Assembly: GCF_050624435.1 (NCBI RefSeq)
Contig: NC_134534.1
Location: 64,379,501-64,443,500, forward strand
Origin: Tenrec ecaudatus
Taxonomy: Eukaryota > Chordata > Mammalia > Afrosoricida > Tenrecidae
Length of the DNA stretch: 64,000 nucleotides
Direction: 5' to 3'
The notes under the pieces are model-generated. The model saw only the letters and a list, made by a program, of their open reading frames with translations. It searched no databases and was not told where the DNA came from. This document shows positions 23,673 to 37,902 of this stretch, one piece after another. The position numbers and the translations under genes were made by a program. The first letter of the stretch is position 1. Every line of letters begins with the position of its first letter.

Positions 23673-24550
23673 TCAGAAAGCACTCATAGGGTACTTGAAA
23701 CCACCATGATATATCACCTTTAATAAAACACAACCTATTTATTTCCAATGAAACTGTACAAGGAAATCACAACCACATCCAAGTGGGCTCTTTCTGGTCC
23801 AGTAATAATATCAAAGGAAAGAAAACCCAGCACCGGGCTCAATGACCTTTTCACAGGTTTTTCTTTCTTCGTATCTGGATTCTTGTTTCTAAATGAGTGA
23901 ATCAGCTCTGTGGGTTTCAATGAATACATATAAATGTATTTGAGTCAACTAGACTCAAATAATCCATAAGATGATACCACAGTACAAAAAGTGAGACACT
24001 ATATTGAAAAGCTGGTAAGCCACCCACTGTCAACGAACTGAGTCTGCTCTGGAGGGGTTCATCATTTGGGGTAAACAGAGCAGATCCAATTCATCATGGT
24101 GCTCCAAAACAATGGAATTACGAGATGGAGTAAGACTCGTTTTACCATTAAAAAAAAAATCATTGGGTCTTAGGTATGACTGTTTTGTATTGAGAGAAAA
24201 TCAATACATTCTTGAGCCATTCAGCCTCACCAGTCCGAAGGCCATCTAAACAAGCTCTCTAAGTTCACTGAGCTTTAACTGATCTTCTCTCTCTCTGATA
24301 CCCGCCTGAAACCTGAGCTTGCTCACCAAGCCTTTACAACCTGTGCCAAAGAAACTCTCTTCCTGGCCCAGGAAAGCATTCCCTGGTGCACAACCCAAGC
24401 TGATCATCCGTTGCGGTCCCATGGCTGTCCATGGGGTACACTGAGAAACTGCCTTCCAAATAGAATGGCACACCCCCAAGAGGACTAGACCTTCATGATT
24501 AATGAGTTGACATCACTATCCACTCTTGCCTCTCCTTTAAATTAATTGCC

Positions 24551-24705
24551 AAAGTGCCCTCATGACACAGCGGTTAAAGTGCTGGAACTGCCAACAGAAT
24601 CGTCGGTGGCGGTCTGCTTTGAAAAGCATCTACAATCTCAGAAATATAGCCGGTCAGTTCCACTCTGTCCTTGCAGGGTTGTTAGGAGTTTTAAAAGACT
24701 GGAGG
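24551..24705 (+). mobile_element. AfroSINE in GDAP1 3' UTR, antisense to the gene
   Basis: GCCCTCATGACACAGCGGTT head, GTCGGTGGCGGTCTGCTTTG, AGTTCCACTCTGTCCTTGCA; the 3' tail is missing. Confidence 0.7.
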
Positions 24706-25954
24706 GCAATGTTTTTGTTATTGTTGTCCATTTTGTTTATTTAAATTCATTGTCAAGGGCTAAGACTAGATCTTTCTCTATCCCCCTTTAAGGCTTTGTG
24801 CTCGACCATAAAGAGATGCAAGACTGAATAACAGTGACTGTGGTAAATTAGCCTCAAAGTGAAGGTATTTAGTATCTGGTACTCCACATCCCCAACAGGC
24901 CCACTCCGACACATGCTGTGATGAACTTCTGGGACACCCCCTCAACATGACCCTTTTGTGCATAAAGAGGGCTGCAGAGGAAAAGCCCCTCCCCCGCTAC
25001 ACCCCAACCCCCCACCCCACCCCACAGTGACTGGACACTATGATCCATAGGAGTGATGGCTCAGAAGCACCATCAACTTCAAGAACCATGAGGAAAAGTA
25101 AGGAATCACTTCAATTACTTAAGACTTTAACATAAACGCTACGCAAGCATATTCCTGTAGGCATCTCACAAACAAGTATATATAAGCAGCTAATCTTGTT
25201 CGCTTGAGTATGGTTCATATACATGTAAAATGAATGTTGTGGGTAAGTGGAAAGCCTAGGCTTCACTCCAGCCCATGGCCTCCAGTAACCCCCTAGCCTG
25301 CTCCTTCAGAGGGGTCTCACTATAAGAGCGTGTATGGGCAACACCCAGAAGGAGAAGGGTTACCGAGAGACAGGCAACTCTGAGTAACTATTGAGGTACT
25401 GCCACTTCAATTTCACGGCTCTGCACTATACAGACTACATTTCCCCTTTTTCCCTTCACCCTAGTTCTACCTTAAAATTAGCTCTGGCCTGTTGCTGTCT
25501 GAATACCTACACCATGCAACCAAGAGGTCTGGTGAATCCCAGGGGAGAATACCACTCAACATCCAACACTTCCAGACTGTCGTGGATGAAGAGATAGGGG
25601 GGAAACACAAGTTATGAACACCCTCTGCTCATCATAAGCACTCCCCTTCAACAATTCAGAACTGGACTGGCACTTCAAGTCACAGGTCTATTCTCTACAT
25701 GCCAGCATTGACCTATCTTGACCTTGCACATTTTTCAAGAATGGGTTCATTTCAATGTGCAAACATGTAATCCCCAAGCTGCCAGCCCACAAAACTATTT
25801 TCATAGTCTGCTCTTCTCACATCAACTACCCAAAGAGTAAAGTAAAGTTTGCCTTGTGCTACGTGCCCAGGATAATTCTCCAGTGGGCCTGGAAGAGTGG
25901 ACAAGTGTCTAGCTGAATGGTTGGATGACTTGCCACCACCCGATCCCTATAAGC

Positions 25955-26337
25955 CTAGAAATAATTTGGTCTTGGTCTAAGGGCTAATATCATGTGGCCA
26001 AGTCTCTTTCTGAAAAGCATAAAAGCAAAGTATCCCATTCCTGCAAGCAAACCAACCACAAAGGTGGTGCCAAGAACTTTTGGGGCCCTTTTCTTGGCTA
26101 CCCGGAACGCCGTTGGCAGCACCGCAGAGATTAATATATTGTTGACATGTCCTAAAACCTTGTTAAATGTTTTTCTCTTCAAGACACGCTCGTAATAGGT
26201 TTCCAGGTTTGGCCGCTTTCCAGTTCCCCAGTTTCTCCTCGCAAACCCCAGGAACTTCAGCCGATGCAGTGTGACAGCGAGTGATACGTCTGCCAGGGTG
26301 AAGGATTCGCCACAGAGCCAAGGCTGCCGGCCCTCTT
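25955..26337 (-). CDS. GDAP1: GDAP1 coding exon 6 (codons 232-358) and stop
   Basis: 383 coding bp. Starts EEGRQPWLCGESFTLADVSL (GST-C region; L239 and C240 present), runs through KRPNLETYYERVLKRKTFNK, the hydrophobic ILISAVLPTAF stretch and the transmembrane segment near residues 320-340, and ends RPRPNYF then stop. Acceptor is CTGATTAG|AAGAGG. Gln/Arg at 235 and a few hydrophobic swaps near the membrane segment are the only changes from human that I notice. Confidence 0.97.
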
Positions 26338-29300
26338 CTAATCAGAGAAAGGGACAGGGAGAATTAGGCGCAAGCACTGGACAGAGTCCACAGCTGGGGT
26401 CTGTGGGTGCAGGGAAGTACAATGGAAACCCCAGTGCATTTTCTTTACAATCACCTCAGAGACTCATTTTGTGTTACCAAAAAAAATGTTTTAAGTTCAT
26501 GCAAATGTATCCCAAGCTAAGGGAGACTTGTGTGACACCTGTCGGTGACTCAGATCCCCAGGTGAAACAGACTCTACTATTCAGCTCAAGGATTCTGAGG
26601 AGCTGAGAGCCAGAGAAGTTAACAGATATTTCCTTCTGGTTTCTGAATACAGCAGGTGTACTTTAGGAAAATCCACCAAGTTGGATTTTCATACTTAGTT
26701 GTTTATTTGAGCAGAAGAGAACCCCTTGGGCAAAGCAGGTTTCTGGTCACATGGACTTCAACTTTGTTGTCAGGAAGAGCCGTGCACGGGGTCCACATGA
26801 ACACACAGGCCCACAGGAGACATGGCTGCCCCAGCCCGCCCTGCAGACATGTGCGGCAAGCACGCCACCTGGGTTTAACTTTTTGATTGAAAGTTGCTCT
26901 CCCACCAGCCTAAGGAAAAACCTCGAGGGGCGTTTGCTCAGGTTACTCAACCATATTCACGTGTATAATTACAAAATTTCCAAGTGGGTTTTATAGAAAT
27001 AATCTCCCAACCATTACTTAAATTGCACAGAAAAAATTCCCTCACCGGTCATATTTTGCTTAGATGCAGATAAGGCTACAATTAGATGCCCAGGTTTTTT
27101 CTACTATATTAAAATTACAAAAAAGAATAAAGATGTTTTTGGTTAAAAATAGGATGCTCCTATAAATAAAGTTGGTATTAAAGAAAAAAGAAATATATAT
27201 AACAAGGAGAATGTACCTGGCGTTTCTTCATTTCTTCTTTGCAATTCAGTTTCAACCTGATCCAGAACTTTCTCTAATTCATCAAGAATTTTCTTCAAAT
27301 ATTTAACATTGTCATGGTCAAGTAGCTTTGACTAATTTTTAAAATAAGGATCAAAAAGAGAGGAAGAGAGAGCAAAATAAATATAAATTCTTAAAGAATT
27401 GAAGCCTGTTTATTCTGGACACTTTAAAGAAATAAGATAACATTGTCAAAACAAAAGCAAACTTGGGTACAAGGTTGTGGGACTCCCCAATATCTCCTGT
27501 TGGGCCACACGAGTCTGCCAGCCATGGACAGTGACACACAAAACTGCTTCTCATATCCACCGGGCGAACACCATTCCAGTTGAAGGGGCAACTGTGTTAG
27601 CACTAGATTACACGCCCTTTGTTAAATAATCCTCCTCACTGCCCTTGGGTGCTGCTAGCAGGCACTGAGATCTGGGGAAATGAAATTTGTGAAAGGGAAG
27701 GAAGTGGCGAGGGGAATGGGAAACGACAATAAAAGGGATTTTTCTTTGAGGTGTAACCTCCTTCCAATATAGGGATGTGAAGGAAAGCTTGCTGGGCTTT
27801 TTGCTAGGTCTGGATCCTGAATCTGGTTCATTGATCCTGAATCTGGTTCTATGGACTTGAGCCAACATATTGCCTACTAACTCTGGGAATCCTCAGAAGC
27901 TTGCAATCTGACCTGCGAACCTTGAATTCATTCAAATCTTTAATTGCAAGTTTGACCTACTGACGTGACCTTGATCCGCCTCTACAGCCACTAGCCTGTG
28001 TCCTCCTGCCAAATTTGGATTCATCAGCCTCAACTGCAATGCTTCTCAGAAGAAGGCTCTTGTCTACCATCTGACCCATGGACTTGGAACCTGCTTGGTC
28101 TTGGACTAGCCTGCTCCTACATCTGTGTGAGCAATTTCCTGGTTATCAAATTGTGTGGGAATCACTGGTTTAAAATCAAGCCTAAGATCATTCATTAACT
28201 TGCTTTTATATTTCATATCTTTCCTTGGCAACAAGTATATATAACATCTGCTTTTTAAACAATTTCTATTAAATTTGAATATCAAATCTAATAATAATTT
28301 TAAAAATCAGAGCATAAGCCAAAACTGCACTAACAAATTCTTACTTCTGATGGAATATTTTCTCGATACAGTGGTTATTTTAAAAATAGAAAATTTAATT
28401 TTTAATATGGATGTCAAACATGGAATTCAGGACAGTTAAATCCCTCAAGAACAGTAAGTGAGAGTATCCAGATCATGAGGGTAGGTCAAGAAGGGGGGGG
28501 GGAGGAAGGAGGAACCCATCACAAGGTTGGATATACAGCCCCCTCCCCCAAGGGGGAAGAACAACAGAAATGTGGGTGATGGGAGATAATGGACTGTGTA
28601 AGAAATGAAATAAAAATAACAGTAAAAAATCGATCCAAGATTCACAAGGGTGGGAGGAGCTTATACCAAGGGTTCAAGTAGATAATGATTTTTTGGAAAT
28701 GATGGAAAACATATGCACAAATATTCTTGATACAATTGAAGTATGGAATGTTCTAAGAGCCCCCAATAAAATGCTTTTTAAGAAAAGGATGTCAAGTGAA
28801 GGGAGCCCAGTTTTACTTACTTTAAGGCGCTTTTGCTTTGCGATGTATGCCTCTTGCAAATCTGGATTTTCTTCAGCTAGTTTCTTCAGTTCAGATTCTG
28901 TGTTACCTATTTGACCTGATAATAAGAACATTTTTTTAAATAAGGAAAAAATATATTTTCTTCCTTCTATAGAAACAAAGAGAAGAGGAATTAAGACACC
29001 AAGTTCAAAGCTGCCTCTCCACCTTGGACTTCCCTCTCATGCCTCAGTTTTCTCATCTACTAAAAGGAAGCGTAAGAGAATCTGCTTCACAGGATGAGAC
29101 TTAAACGAAAAGCACCATGAAAAGTGCTGGGCACATAACAAGTGCTCAGTGCAGTCTGGTTGTTCTAGTTTCCAATTCTTTGAAAATTTTATGTAATAAA
29201 TTTCCATTGGAGGGCCAAAGCCTTATTTAAAAAATAATAAATATAGGTGATAGAATTGTAGACAATGAAGACAAATGTGTGCATAAGCAAATGTGGCAAA

Positions 29301-32300
29301 GAAAGCTGATGGTGCCTGGCTATCAAAAGATATGGCATCTGGGGTCTTAAAAGCTTGAAGGTAAACAAGCAGCCATCTAGCTCAGAAGCAACAAATCCCA
29401 CATGGAAGAAGCACACCAGCCTGTGTGATCACAAGGTGTAGAAGGGACCAGGTATCAAGCATCATCAGAACAAAAAATTTTACCATAGTGAATGAGTAGG
29501 AGAGTACGGAGTGGAGACCCAAAGCCCATTTATAGGCCATGGAGATCCCCTTGCAGAGGGGTCTCGGGGAGGAGACGAGCTAGACAGGGTGTGATGTAGC
29601 AACAATGCAAAATACAACTTTCCTCTAGTTCCTAAATGCTTCCTTCCCCCCATTCCGCCCCGTACTATCATGACCCCAATTCTACCTTGCAAGTCTGGCT
29701 AGACCAGAGAATGGACACTGGTACAGTTAGGAACTGGAAACACAGGGAATCCAGGGCGGATGATCCCTTCATGACTAGTGGTGATTGGCAATACTGGGAA
29801 CATAGAGGGAGGGTAGGTTGGAAAGAGGGACCCAATTACAAGGATCTACATGTGACCTCCTCCCTGGGGGACAGACAACAGAAAAGTAGGTGAAGGGAGA
29901 CGTCGGACAGGGCAAGATATGACAAAATAATAATTCATAAATTATCAAGGATTCATGAGGAAGGGGGGAAGCGGGGAGGGAGGGGAAAAATGAGGAACTG
30001 ATGTCAGGGCCTAAGTGGAAAGCAAATGTTTTGAGAATGATGAGGGCAGTGAATGTACAAATGTGGTTTACATAATTGATGTATGTATGGATTGTGATAA
30101 GAATTGTATGAGCCCCTAATAAAATGATTAAAAAAAGAATTGTAGCCAAAACATACGTTTCAAATCATATAACCAGTATTTGTAGGAAATAAATGGAACA
30201 AGGGGTATGGGAGAAGCAGGTGGAGATAGGAAGGGAGAGAAAGGGAGCAAAAAAGACAAGGGAAGAAGAGGAAAATGTATGGAGTAAGAAAATGGCAAGG
30301 AAGAGGGTAGGAAAGGTGAGAAAAGACAGTAGGAGGTATATCAAAAAGAAGTATAACTGGCTGGATAGGACAATGGAATGGAAAGAACAGTTTTGAGATG
30401 TAAAGGACTTGAATTTGAAGTCTAACTCAGTCACTGATGAGTAGTGTGGCTTTGGAAAAGCTCCTTAAACTTTCATAGACTCATTTTATTATCTTAAAAT
30501 AGGGGATGGAAGGAAATGATCAAATTCCAATGAGGTGTTGTGAAGACTAAAGATCTGTGATCAGTGGAGTGGAGGTATTGATCCATAGATGGATGGGAGG
30601 ATAGACAGATGCTAAAAACGTCTTTAAATTTCTAAGATAGCTCTTCCTAGTAACATGACAGATAGTAGGGCTGCATGTGTCGCTACCAGTCCAGAACCCT
30701 AGAATGACATCGTTTGTCACTTGACCAAGAACCCATGTTCCTAGTCAAATAATCCAGAATCTTCTCCTTGACCCTTTTCTTTAATTTTCTACCTTCAACT
30801 ACTTGCGCTGTAAAGCATGATTCCTTCTGATTTCCATCTCTGTTACTGCCTCTACTCTTTCATGGGAAGAAGAACTTAAAGAGCTGGATATTATCACTCA
30901 ATCTCAATAAATCTATTATCACTGAATTTAGCAGAACAATTCTTAAGACACTGGACATCGAGCTCATTCATATAATGGAAATGAATACTACAGCCAAACT
31001 TATTAAGTCAGTTACGCTTATTCCTAGTCCTTCCCAGATTTCCTGATTCCCAATACCTCTGTCCATGGAGATAGAGTCTTTGATTTTCTACAAGCCATTC
31101 TTTGAAATTTATCCAAGTGTGGCCTCAAGACCAAGAGATGAAAAAGTGGGTTTGCAAACAATTAAAGTACTATACCATTCAGTTGAAGCACAGACTAATG
31201 AGACTGTTGCATGAACCTCCATGAAGAATTCAACAACCCAGCCTTCTACCAATGACTATTATAAAATTAGGTTTCATAAGAAATGAGGGAATAGAAACAG
31301 ATTTTCACATACTGCGAATCCTTGTTGTTGCATAAGCTGGGATCATAGAGTCCACGGTTAGTTCAGGGTGCAAAATGCAGCCATGTGTATAAGCATCCAT
31401 CGGCAAGGAGTCTAGTAGCTCTCGGTAATGTTGCACTCGTGGGTAATACATGCTCTCTTTATCAGGCATTAACCTGGGTGTTTTTTCTAAAATGCACATA
31501 CAAACACATACACATATTAATTAAAATTTTCGAATGAGATATTACACCCAAAGCAAAGACCAAAAACACAAACATCTCATTATCACGATTTTCAACATTA
31601 TCTCAAGGCCCTTACAAGAAACCGTCTCTCCAGTTTAGGCCCTCAAAATATGCAAATGGCCTGCTGCACCCAATCAGATCAGACCAGTAGAAATAACCAC
31701 CTCTATGGAATGGAAAATGCTTTGGACTCAGTTGCACTGCTTGTTCCATCTTGGGAGAACAGTCTCCACCTACTGTATGCACTGCTTTCTTGGTCTGATT
31801 ATTAGCTCAGAAATCTCTGAGCAACCCGTCCTTATTTTAAGTGTCAACAATTCTGAGTTGGATGTCCTCAACAGAGCATTTCAGACAAGACCTTATGGTG
31901 CCAAGCTGATAGAAACAAAATGATTTAGCTGGAGACTCTGGTTAACTAGGAGAAGACATCTTTTAGGCCAGGAGACTATCACTGACTCAATTTCAAAAGA
32001 AGAAGAAAACAAAGACAAAGCTCGCTCTCCAAACTGAACATCTAGTTCCCTGTTGAGCAGTCTAATTCTAAACTAAGAAGGAAGACATCTGCTACATAAG
32101 CTCCTCAACAGTGGGTTTACAGCACCACAGTAGTCCGACATATGGAAAGGACACGGGGAAGAGTCGCTATGCCACCCAGCCTGTCAACACCAAGATCTAA
32201 GGGTTACTCGGATAGACTCTCAGAATCCCAACTATGCTACCCAACTGGGATCCCAGACAACACATAGTAGACATTTCCATGAGAAAAAGTAGGCTGGAAG

Positions 32301-35300
32301 TCATCTTAGGTCCCTAAAATGAAAGATTTCTTAACCTTTTTAGGCCAGGGATCCATTTGGCATCTTGGTAACTGGATCCCCTCTCAAAACAATGTCTTTT
32401 AATGCATAACATATGAGAAATAGAAACTACAAAGAAAATATATCAAAACAGAAGTATGAAAATAAGTTATAAAATAATAATATATGTACTTCCTTTTACT
32501 AAGATCTAGTAATATGTCAAGAAACTATCATAATTTCAAAATAGTCATGAGCAGAAATGATATTTCAAGATATCTACATTACTTAATGTTAATGAACACA
32601 TCAGTGATTTCTAATGGCAACAAAGTCACAGTGCTCCTAATATTGCTGTGGATTATGCCTACATTGGTAAAGAAATGATAAATTTGTTATATGCATACAG
32701 TGGTGAAAATAAAGATGCAAATTTTGCCTATAAAAGATCTCAAATGTTTTTTAAGTCTCAAATTCCCTAAATTCTTTTAACAGGCCTTTTAAATTACCTG
32801 TTTTCAAAGTATAATCTGAGGGCCCTTAAGTTTTTGTTTTCAACACAGTTTCATTGGTCTATAGTTCACATATCCTAAATTCAATACTTCAATCGAGCCC
32901 CTGGTTTTTAAGAGTCTATAAATTCAAAACTATTTTACAATACTAAGATATTAATTTCATTTTTCACTCTTATTTTCTCTGTATGTACAACAGAATATTT
33001 CAGAGACTCTGAGACATATAATGACTTCATAACTCTGAAAGGTAATAGACCATGTCCCATGTTTCAATTTTTCTTCATTTTAATTTATAATATTATAAAT
33101 GTTGATAGAAATGTTAGGATGAGACTATAAAAGGCTTCTGAAGCTAAAAGATTCTAGAGTAACTGTTTTATAAACTCAAAGACCGTGGCTTAATAACCCT
33201 GATTTTGCCATAAATAATACATTTCAAAACGCTTCCCAAATTCCTCACTGTATGGGCTACTGGCGCTGGCTGCTGCTCATGGCTTGTCTCCAGAGAGCAT
33301 GACATTTCATCTTATAAAGTGAACAATGGTAGGTCAAATAATGTCTACTTGCTTTCTGGAGAAGTTCCATCTGGCCAAGCCAGAGTTCTTCAAAGGAGGA
33401 CAAATGTTTAGGTTTGTGGAAATATTTTTATTCTACTCAGTGCTCCATGACTACAAAAAAACCGCCTTTCTGAAACACTCTGTCATACGGAGTACAAACA
33501 CCCACTGAGCACAAGCTCCATTCCCTCCTCACTCTCGCTCCTTGTACTCTTCCCAAAACAGCCTGCCCAGCATCCCACGTGCAACGCGCACTGGTCTTCC
33601 TCCTGATCACACAAGAGTACCACAGGGGCCACCTGCTCTGGAAACAGCATTTTTCAAAAGATACTTGGGAATTCTCTTCAACTGATACAAGAAGTTTTTC
33701 CTCTCAACCCATCTGTTTATCTTTTTTTTAACCTTGGAACAGAGTGCTTCTGCTACCACACTTGAGAGAGAGAGGCCTGTTCCTGGTGTGCCACCTCATT
33801 CCCGAGAGGGAATGTCATGGAAGATTCACGGGGATAAAGCAGGGAAACCAGGGAATTGAGATCTCAGGGCTGGTTGTATCCGTAGGGGTGAAAATGTCCA
33901 TGTACTGGGGACCGGAGGTTTGTGGTCAAGGTTCTCAGTGGTTGATTTTCTGAAGTTGATGGCCAGCCCCTCTTCGACAGTGCTTTGGGTGGACTCAAAC
34001 CATCAGCCTGAGGTTGGCAGCCAAGCACGTTAACCATGTGCACCACTCTGGGGCTCCACTTCATTAAGTAAATAACTGAATTTTAAATAGAATTGGGACT
34101 TCAGAATTAGTATTAATAAAAATGTTTCCTCTAACATAGAATTATATTCCATAATCATATTTATATGAAAATGTAAAATGTAGCTGGATGTCCCTGGGTA
34201 GTACAAATGGTTAACACACTCAGCCACTTACTGAAAGGTTGGCATATCGATCCCACCCAGAAGCAACTCAGAAGAAAGTCTTGACAAACTATCTGCTTCC
34301 CAGAAAATCAACCATCAAAGGCCCGATGGAGCACACGTCTTCTCTGACACACATGGGGTGTCCATGAATCTGCTTTAAGTCAATTCAACAGCAAATGGGC
34401 AAGTGGTAGTACTACCATATCTCAAACTATAACTATTACCTGCTTGGCATACAGGTTTTTAAAATACTGGAAGATTCCAAAGAAATGTGAAATAATTAAC
34501 ATTAAATCTTTTCAGAGATACTGAAAAAGTGCTTTCAAATAAAAAAGCAATTGTTTAACAATTCGTTCTAGAAATCTACCACAAGTAAGGAGAATAATTT
34601 ATAGTAGTACTTAAAATTTGAACAATTACTTAAACGCACAGTAATTTATCATAAAGCTTCTTGAGCTTTAATAAAGACAGTTAACTGGGGATCTTGTTAC
34701 AGTGCAGTTTCTAACCTAACAGACGTACAGTGACGCCGATGACTCTGTATTTCTGCTTAACAAGCTCCCAGGGGAGGCTCGGCCCCATGGAGCACACTTC
34801 CAGCAGCAAGGATTTATCAAATTCACCTTTCTCCCTTTGTGACACTGGAATGTAATTGGTTTTTTGCCTGGCTGTTTTCCTAATCCCCAGTTTTAAAATT
34901 TTAAAATGGCGTGTCTTAATGATAAGTTTGATGACATGTACATGCTTTTTCCCCCCTTCTTCTTCTTCTACTTCATTTCAATACTCTGGAAAAAGACTTC
35001 ATCTAGACCTGGGGAAGAGACTAGTCTTCGTTTATATCACTAAGTAATCCCTTGCTGTCTTCGTAGTCACTGTACGTTTCAGGTCCCTTCATCTGAATCC
35101 TTTTTCAACCCTTTCCAAGGCTTCAGGAAGAAGAAAGTGCAATGAGAGTTGATGTACTTGCGCTTTTATCGTTCCAATCGCTAAAACGGCATCACTTACT
35201 CCAAAAGGACGAGTCCAGAAGTCATCTCATCAAGGATGTACAAATGAATGTCACTATCAGACTAAGCGCTAGAATTCCTGATGGCTAACTCCTTCTAATG

Positions 35301-37845
35301 GGTCTGTCAGAATGAAAGTCTGTAGTTCCTATATGGCCATCTACTGTTTAACCCACGATACCCTTTCTTCTGATTAAACAATAATAAAAGCTCCTAGTAC
35401 TTTCCTTGATTAGTTATTTCATTGTTAATTTATCAAGACTCAATATATTTGTTTTCTTGTTATTGCAAAATAAAATGAGAGAAAGCCTAAAGAGATTTTA
35501 AGAAATAATCACAATTATAATGAACTGTATAATCACAAATATTACTATTTTATAAAGCATATTTTATATCATTGAATTACTTATTGCAGAAAAAATGGAA
35601 GGGGAAAGAATGAAAGGGAGGAGAGGGAGGCAGAGAGGGAAAGGAAGAGAAAGCATAGACAATGCTACCAAAAGATTCAAACATGATTTTTCACTTGTGT
35701 CTTTTTAAATTTTTAAGTATTTAAAATAGAATTCTAATAGTTATTTTGCTTTACTCAGATTATTACAGTCATGACCCACCCCACCATGAAATACAAATTA
35801 TTTAACACTTATCCATTTCCAAAAAGCTCAAGGTTAAAAAAATTGTCATAAATCAATTAGTCACCATTTTAAATTTAATACCCAATATTAAATTCATTGG
35901 GCTGTGATTTGCACAGTTGGCAGTTTGAAACCACCAGCAGCTCTGCATAAGAACGATTGGACTTTCTACTCCTGAAAAAGTTACAGTCTTGAAAACCCAT
36001 AGTGGGCAGCTATGAATCAGCACTGACTCAGTGGCAGTGAGTTTGGTTTTTGGTTATATAGGTTTATAAGGCATAGCAAGTAATAATAAAGGAGAAAGCA
36101 ATTCCTTAGACTCTTTGGTTTGAACCAGTAGTGGCCCTCTTTAATTAAAATTTCTAATCAGGATACTAGGGATTAGCTCATTGCCAATCTATTTCCAGGC
36201 GGGGTTTCCCACTTTAGGCCTCACACTCCAGTTTTCCATTAGTACCTCAGACCCATTTCTATTTCTTTAAACCTAGTCATTTCCTTTCTCGGTTATCTTC
36301 CAGCAATTTGAGGTTATATTCCGGCTTCATCTTGTCCAATTAACACAACTGGTGATAGAGAATAAGCAGATCTTTGTGCAACTTCTGAGAAGCCTGAGTA
36401 CAGCCTTCTACTCAATCTTCTCGCAAAACTGTAAGGCCATAATAATTACCTAAACTTGGGCATAATTTCATTCATTCATTTATCAAACTATTCTGAGCAC
36501 CATGTGCCAGGCACAAAATTAAAGTGAGTGGCGGTGAAGGGGTAAGTAATCAGTTCTCAGTTCCTGCCCTCATGTAGCCTACAATTTACTGGGCAAGAAC
36601 AGACGTGTTGAAAAATGTTAGCACAGTATGATATGGGAACCCAGAGAAACTGCTCACATGCCCAGTGATTGGCTATGCAATCTTGGGCAAATCCTTTAAG
36701 CTACAGTTTACCCTGTAAGCGGCTGTCATATAAACAAATGAGAGAGTGTGTAAGTGGTAATAATTATAGAAGTCGGTCACTGTAGTATAAGGTTTTGTAG
36801 ATGCAAGATTTGCACCCAGTCCTACTCGGCAATATATATATATATACATATATATTTTTAATTTAAAGGTACATCTCTGTTGAAAACTTCTGTTTTTCTT
36901 TACATAAAAAATGGGAATGATTCGTCTACCTCACCTGTCTTGCATGGATCTTTGGAAGGCAGAGTAGAACAGAATTTATAAAATGCTTAACATATTGGAG
37001 GCTGTCAATCAATAGTTACTATTTTTAAACACTACACAAATCTAAAGGGCTCTGGTGGCTCTGTAAGTTAAGCATTGGGCTGCTAGCCACAAGGTAGGCA
37101 GTTCAAGACCATTAACTCTCTGGAAGAGAAATGAGACTGTCTGGTCCTGTAGAGATTTATAGTTACAGAAACCCTACAGGTAGTTCTACTCTTGTCCTCT
37201 ATAAGGTGGATATCAGATGGAATCAACTAAACGGCAGTTGATTTAACCCTAAAATCTAAACCCTAAACTCCTTTTAGGGACAATATAAAAATACACACTC
37301 TACAGAAGTGGCAAACAAAACCCACCACCATCAAACAGATCCCAACTCAAACTACCCCGTATAGGACTTCCCATGTAGTGACATCTTTCTCTCATGCAGC
37401 AGCTGTTGGGTTTGAACTGCCTGTCTTGTGATTACCAGTCCAACTCCTACCAAAGAGCATGCAGAAGCACCAGGGGTACAGAATTCAAAGTATACCAATA
37501 TATTGTTTACCCTTGCCTATAATTAATTCATCTTTTTTCATCTTATTGTTTTTAAGATGAAGCCACTTAAGGAAATAACCACTTCACTAAACTAAGTAAA
37601 ATTTATTTTCAGAGTGCACATTTGGAAGCCATATTACAAATTTGACCTTAAACCTAATGAATCACCACCACAAACCAAACATCTGCAGGGTTTTGGGAAA
37701 GTATATTTAAGAGGAAAGTTTCAACATTAAAATCTGGAATACAACTTAAATTCTTTTCAATAGAATTATACTGGCTGATGCCAATTTTATGTTGATTTTA
37801 CTTGCCCTATATATGTGTGCTAATGGAAATGGAAAAGATTTTTAC

Positions 37846-37902
<57 letters not shown>

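Larger units (their letters stand above)
22775..25954 (-). other. GDAP1: Probable GDAP1 3' untranslated region
   Basis: No open frame of note follows the stop. The first good minus-strand AATAAA with GT/T-rich sequence after it lies about 3.15 kb downstream (22798-22803). Removing about 0.37 kb of two SINE insertions leaves roughly 2.8 kb, close to the length I recall for the human 3' UTR. The far part (22,700-23,200) is AT-rich and free of recognisable repeats. The exact end is inferred; another candidate AATAAA lies at 23738-23743. Confidence 0.6.

Noticed and set aside
37244..37274. CCCTAAA-like motifs suggesting a telomeric repeat
   Set aside because: Only two or three imperfect units, and the vertebrate telomere repeat is CCCTAA in long arrays.
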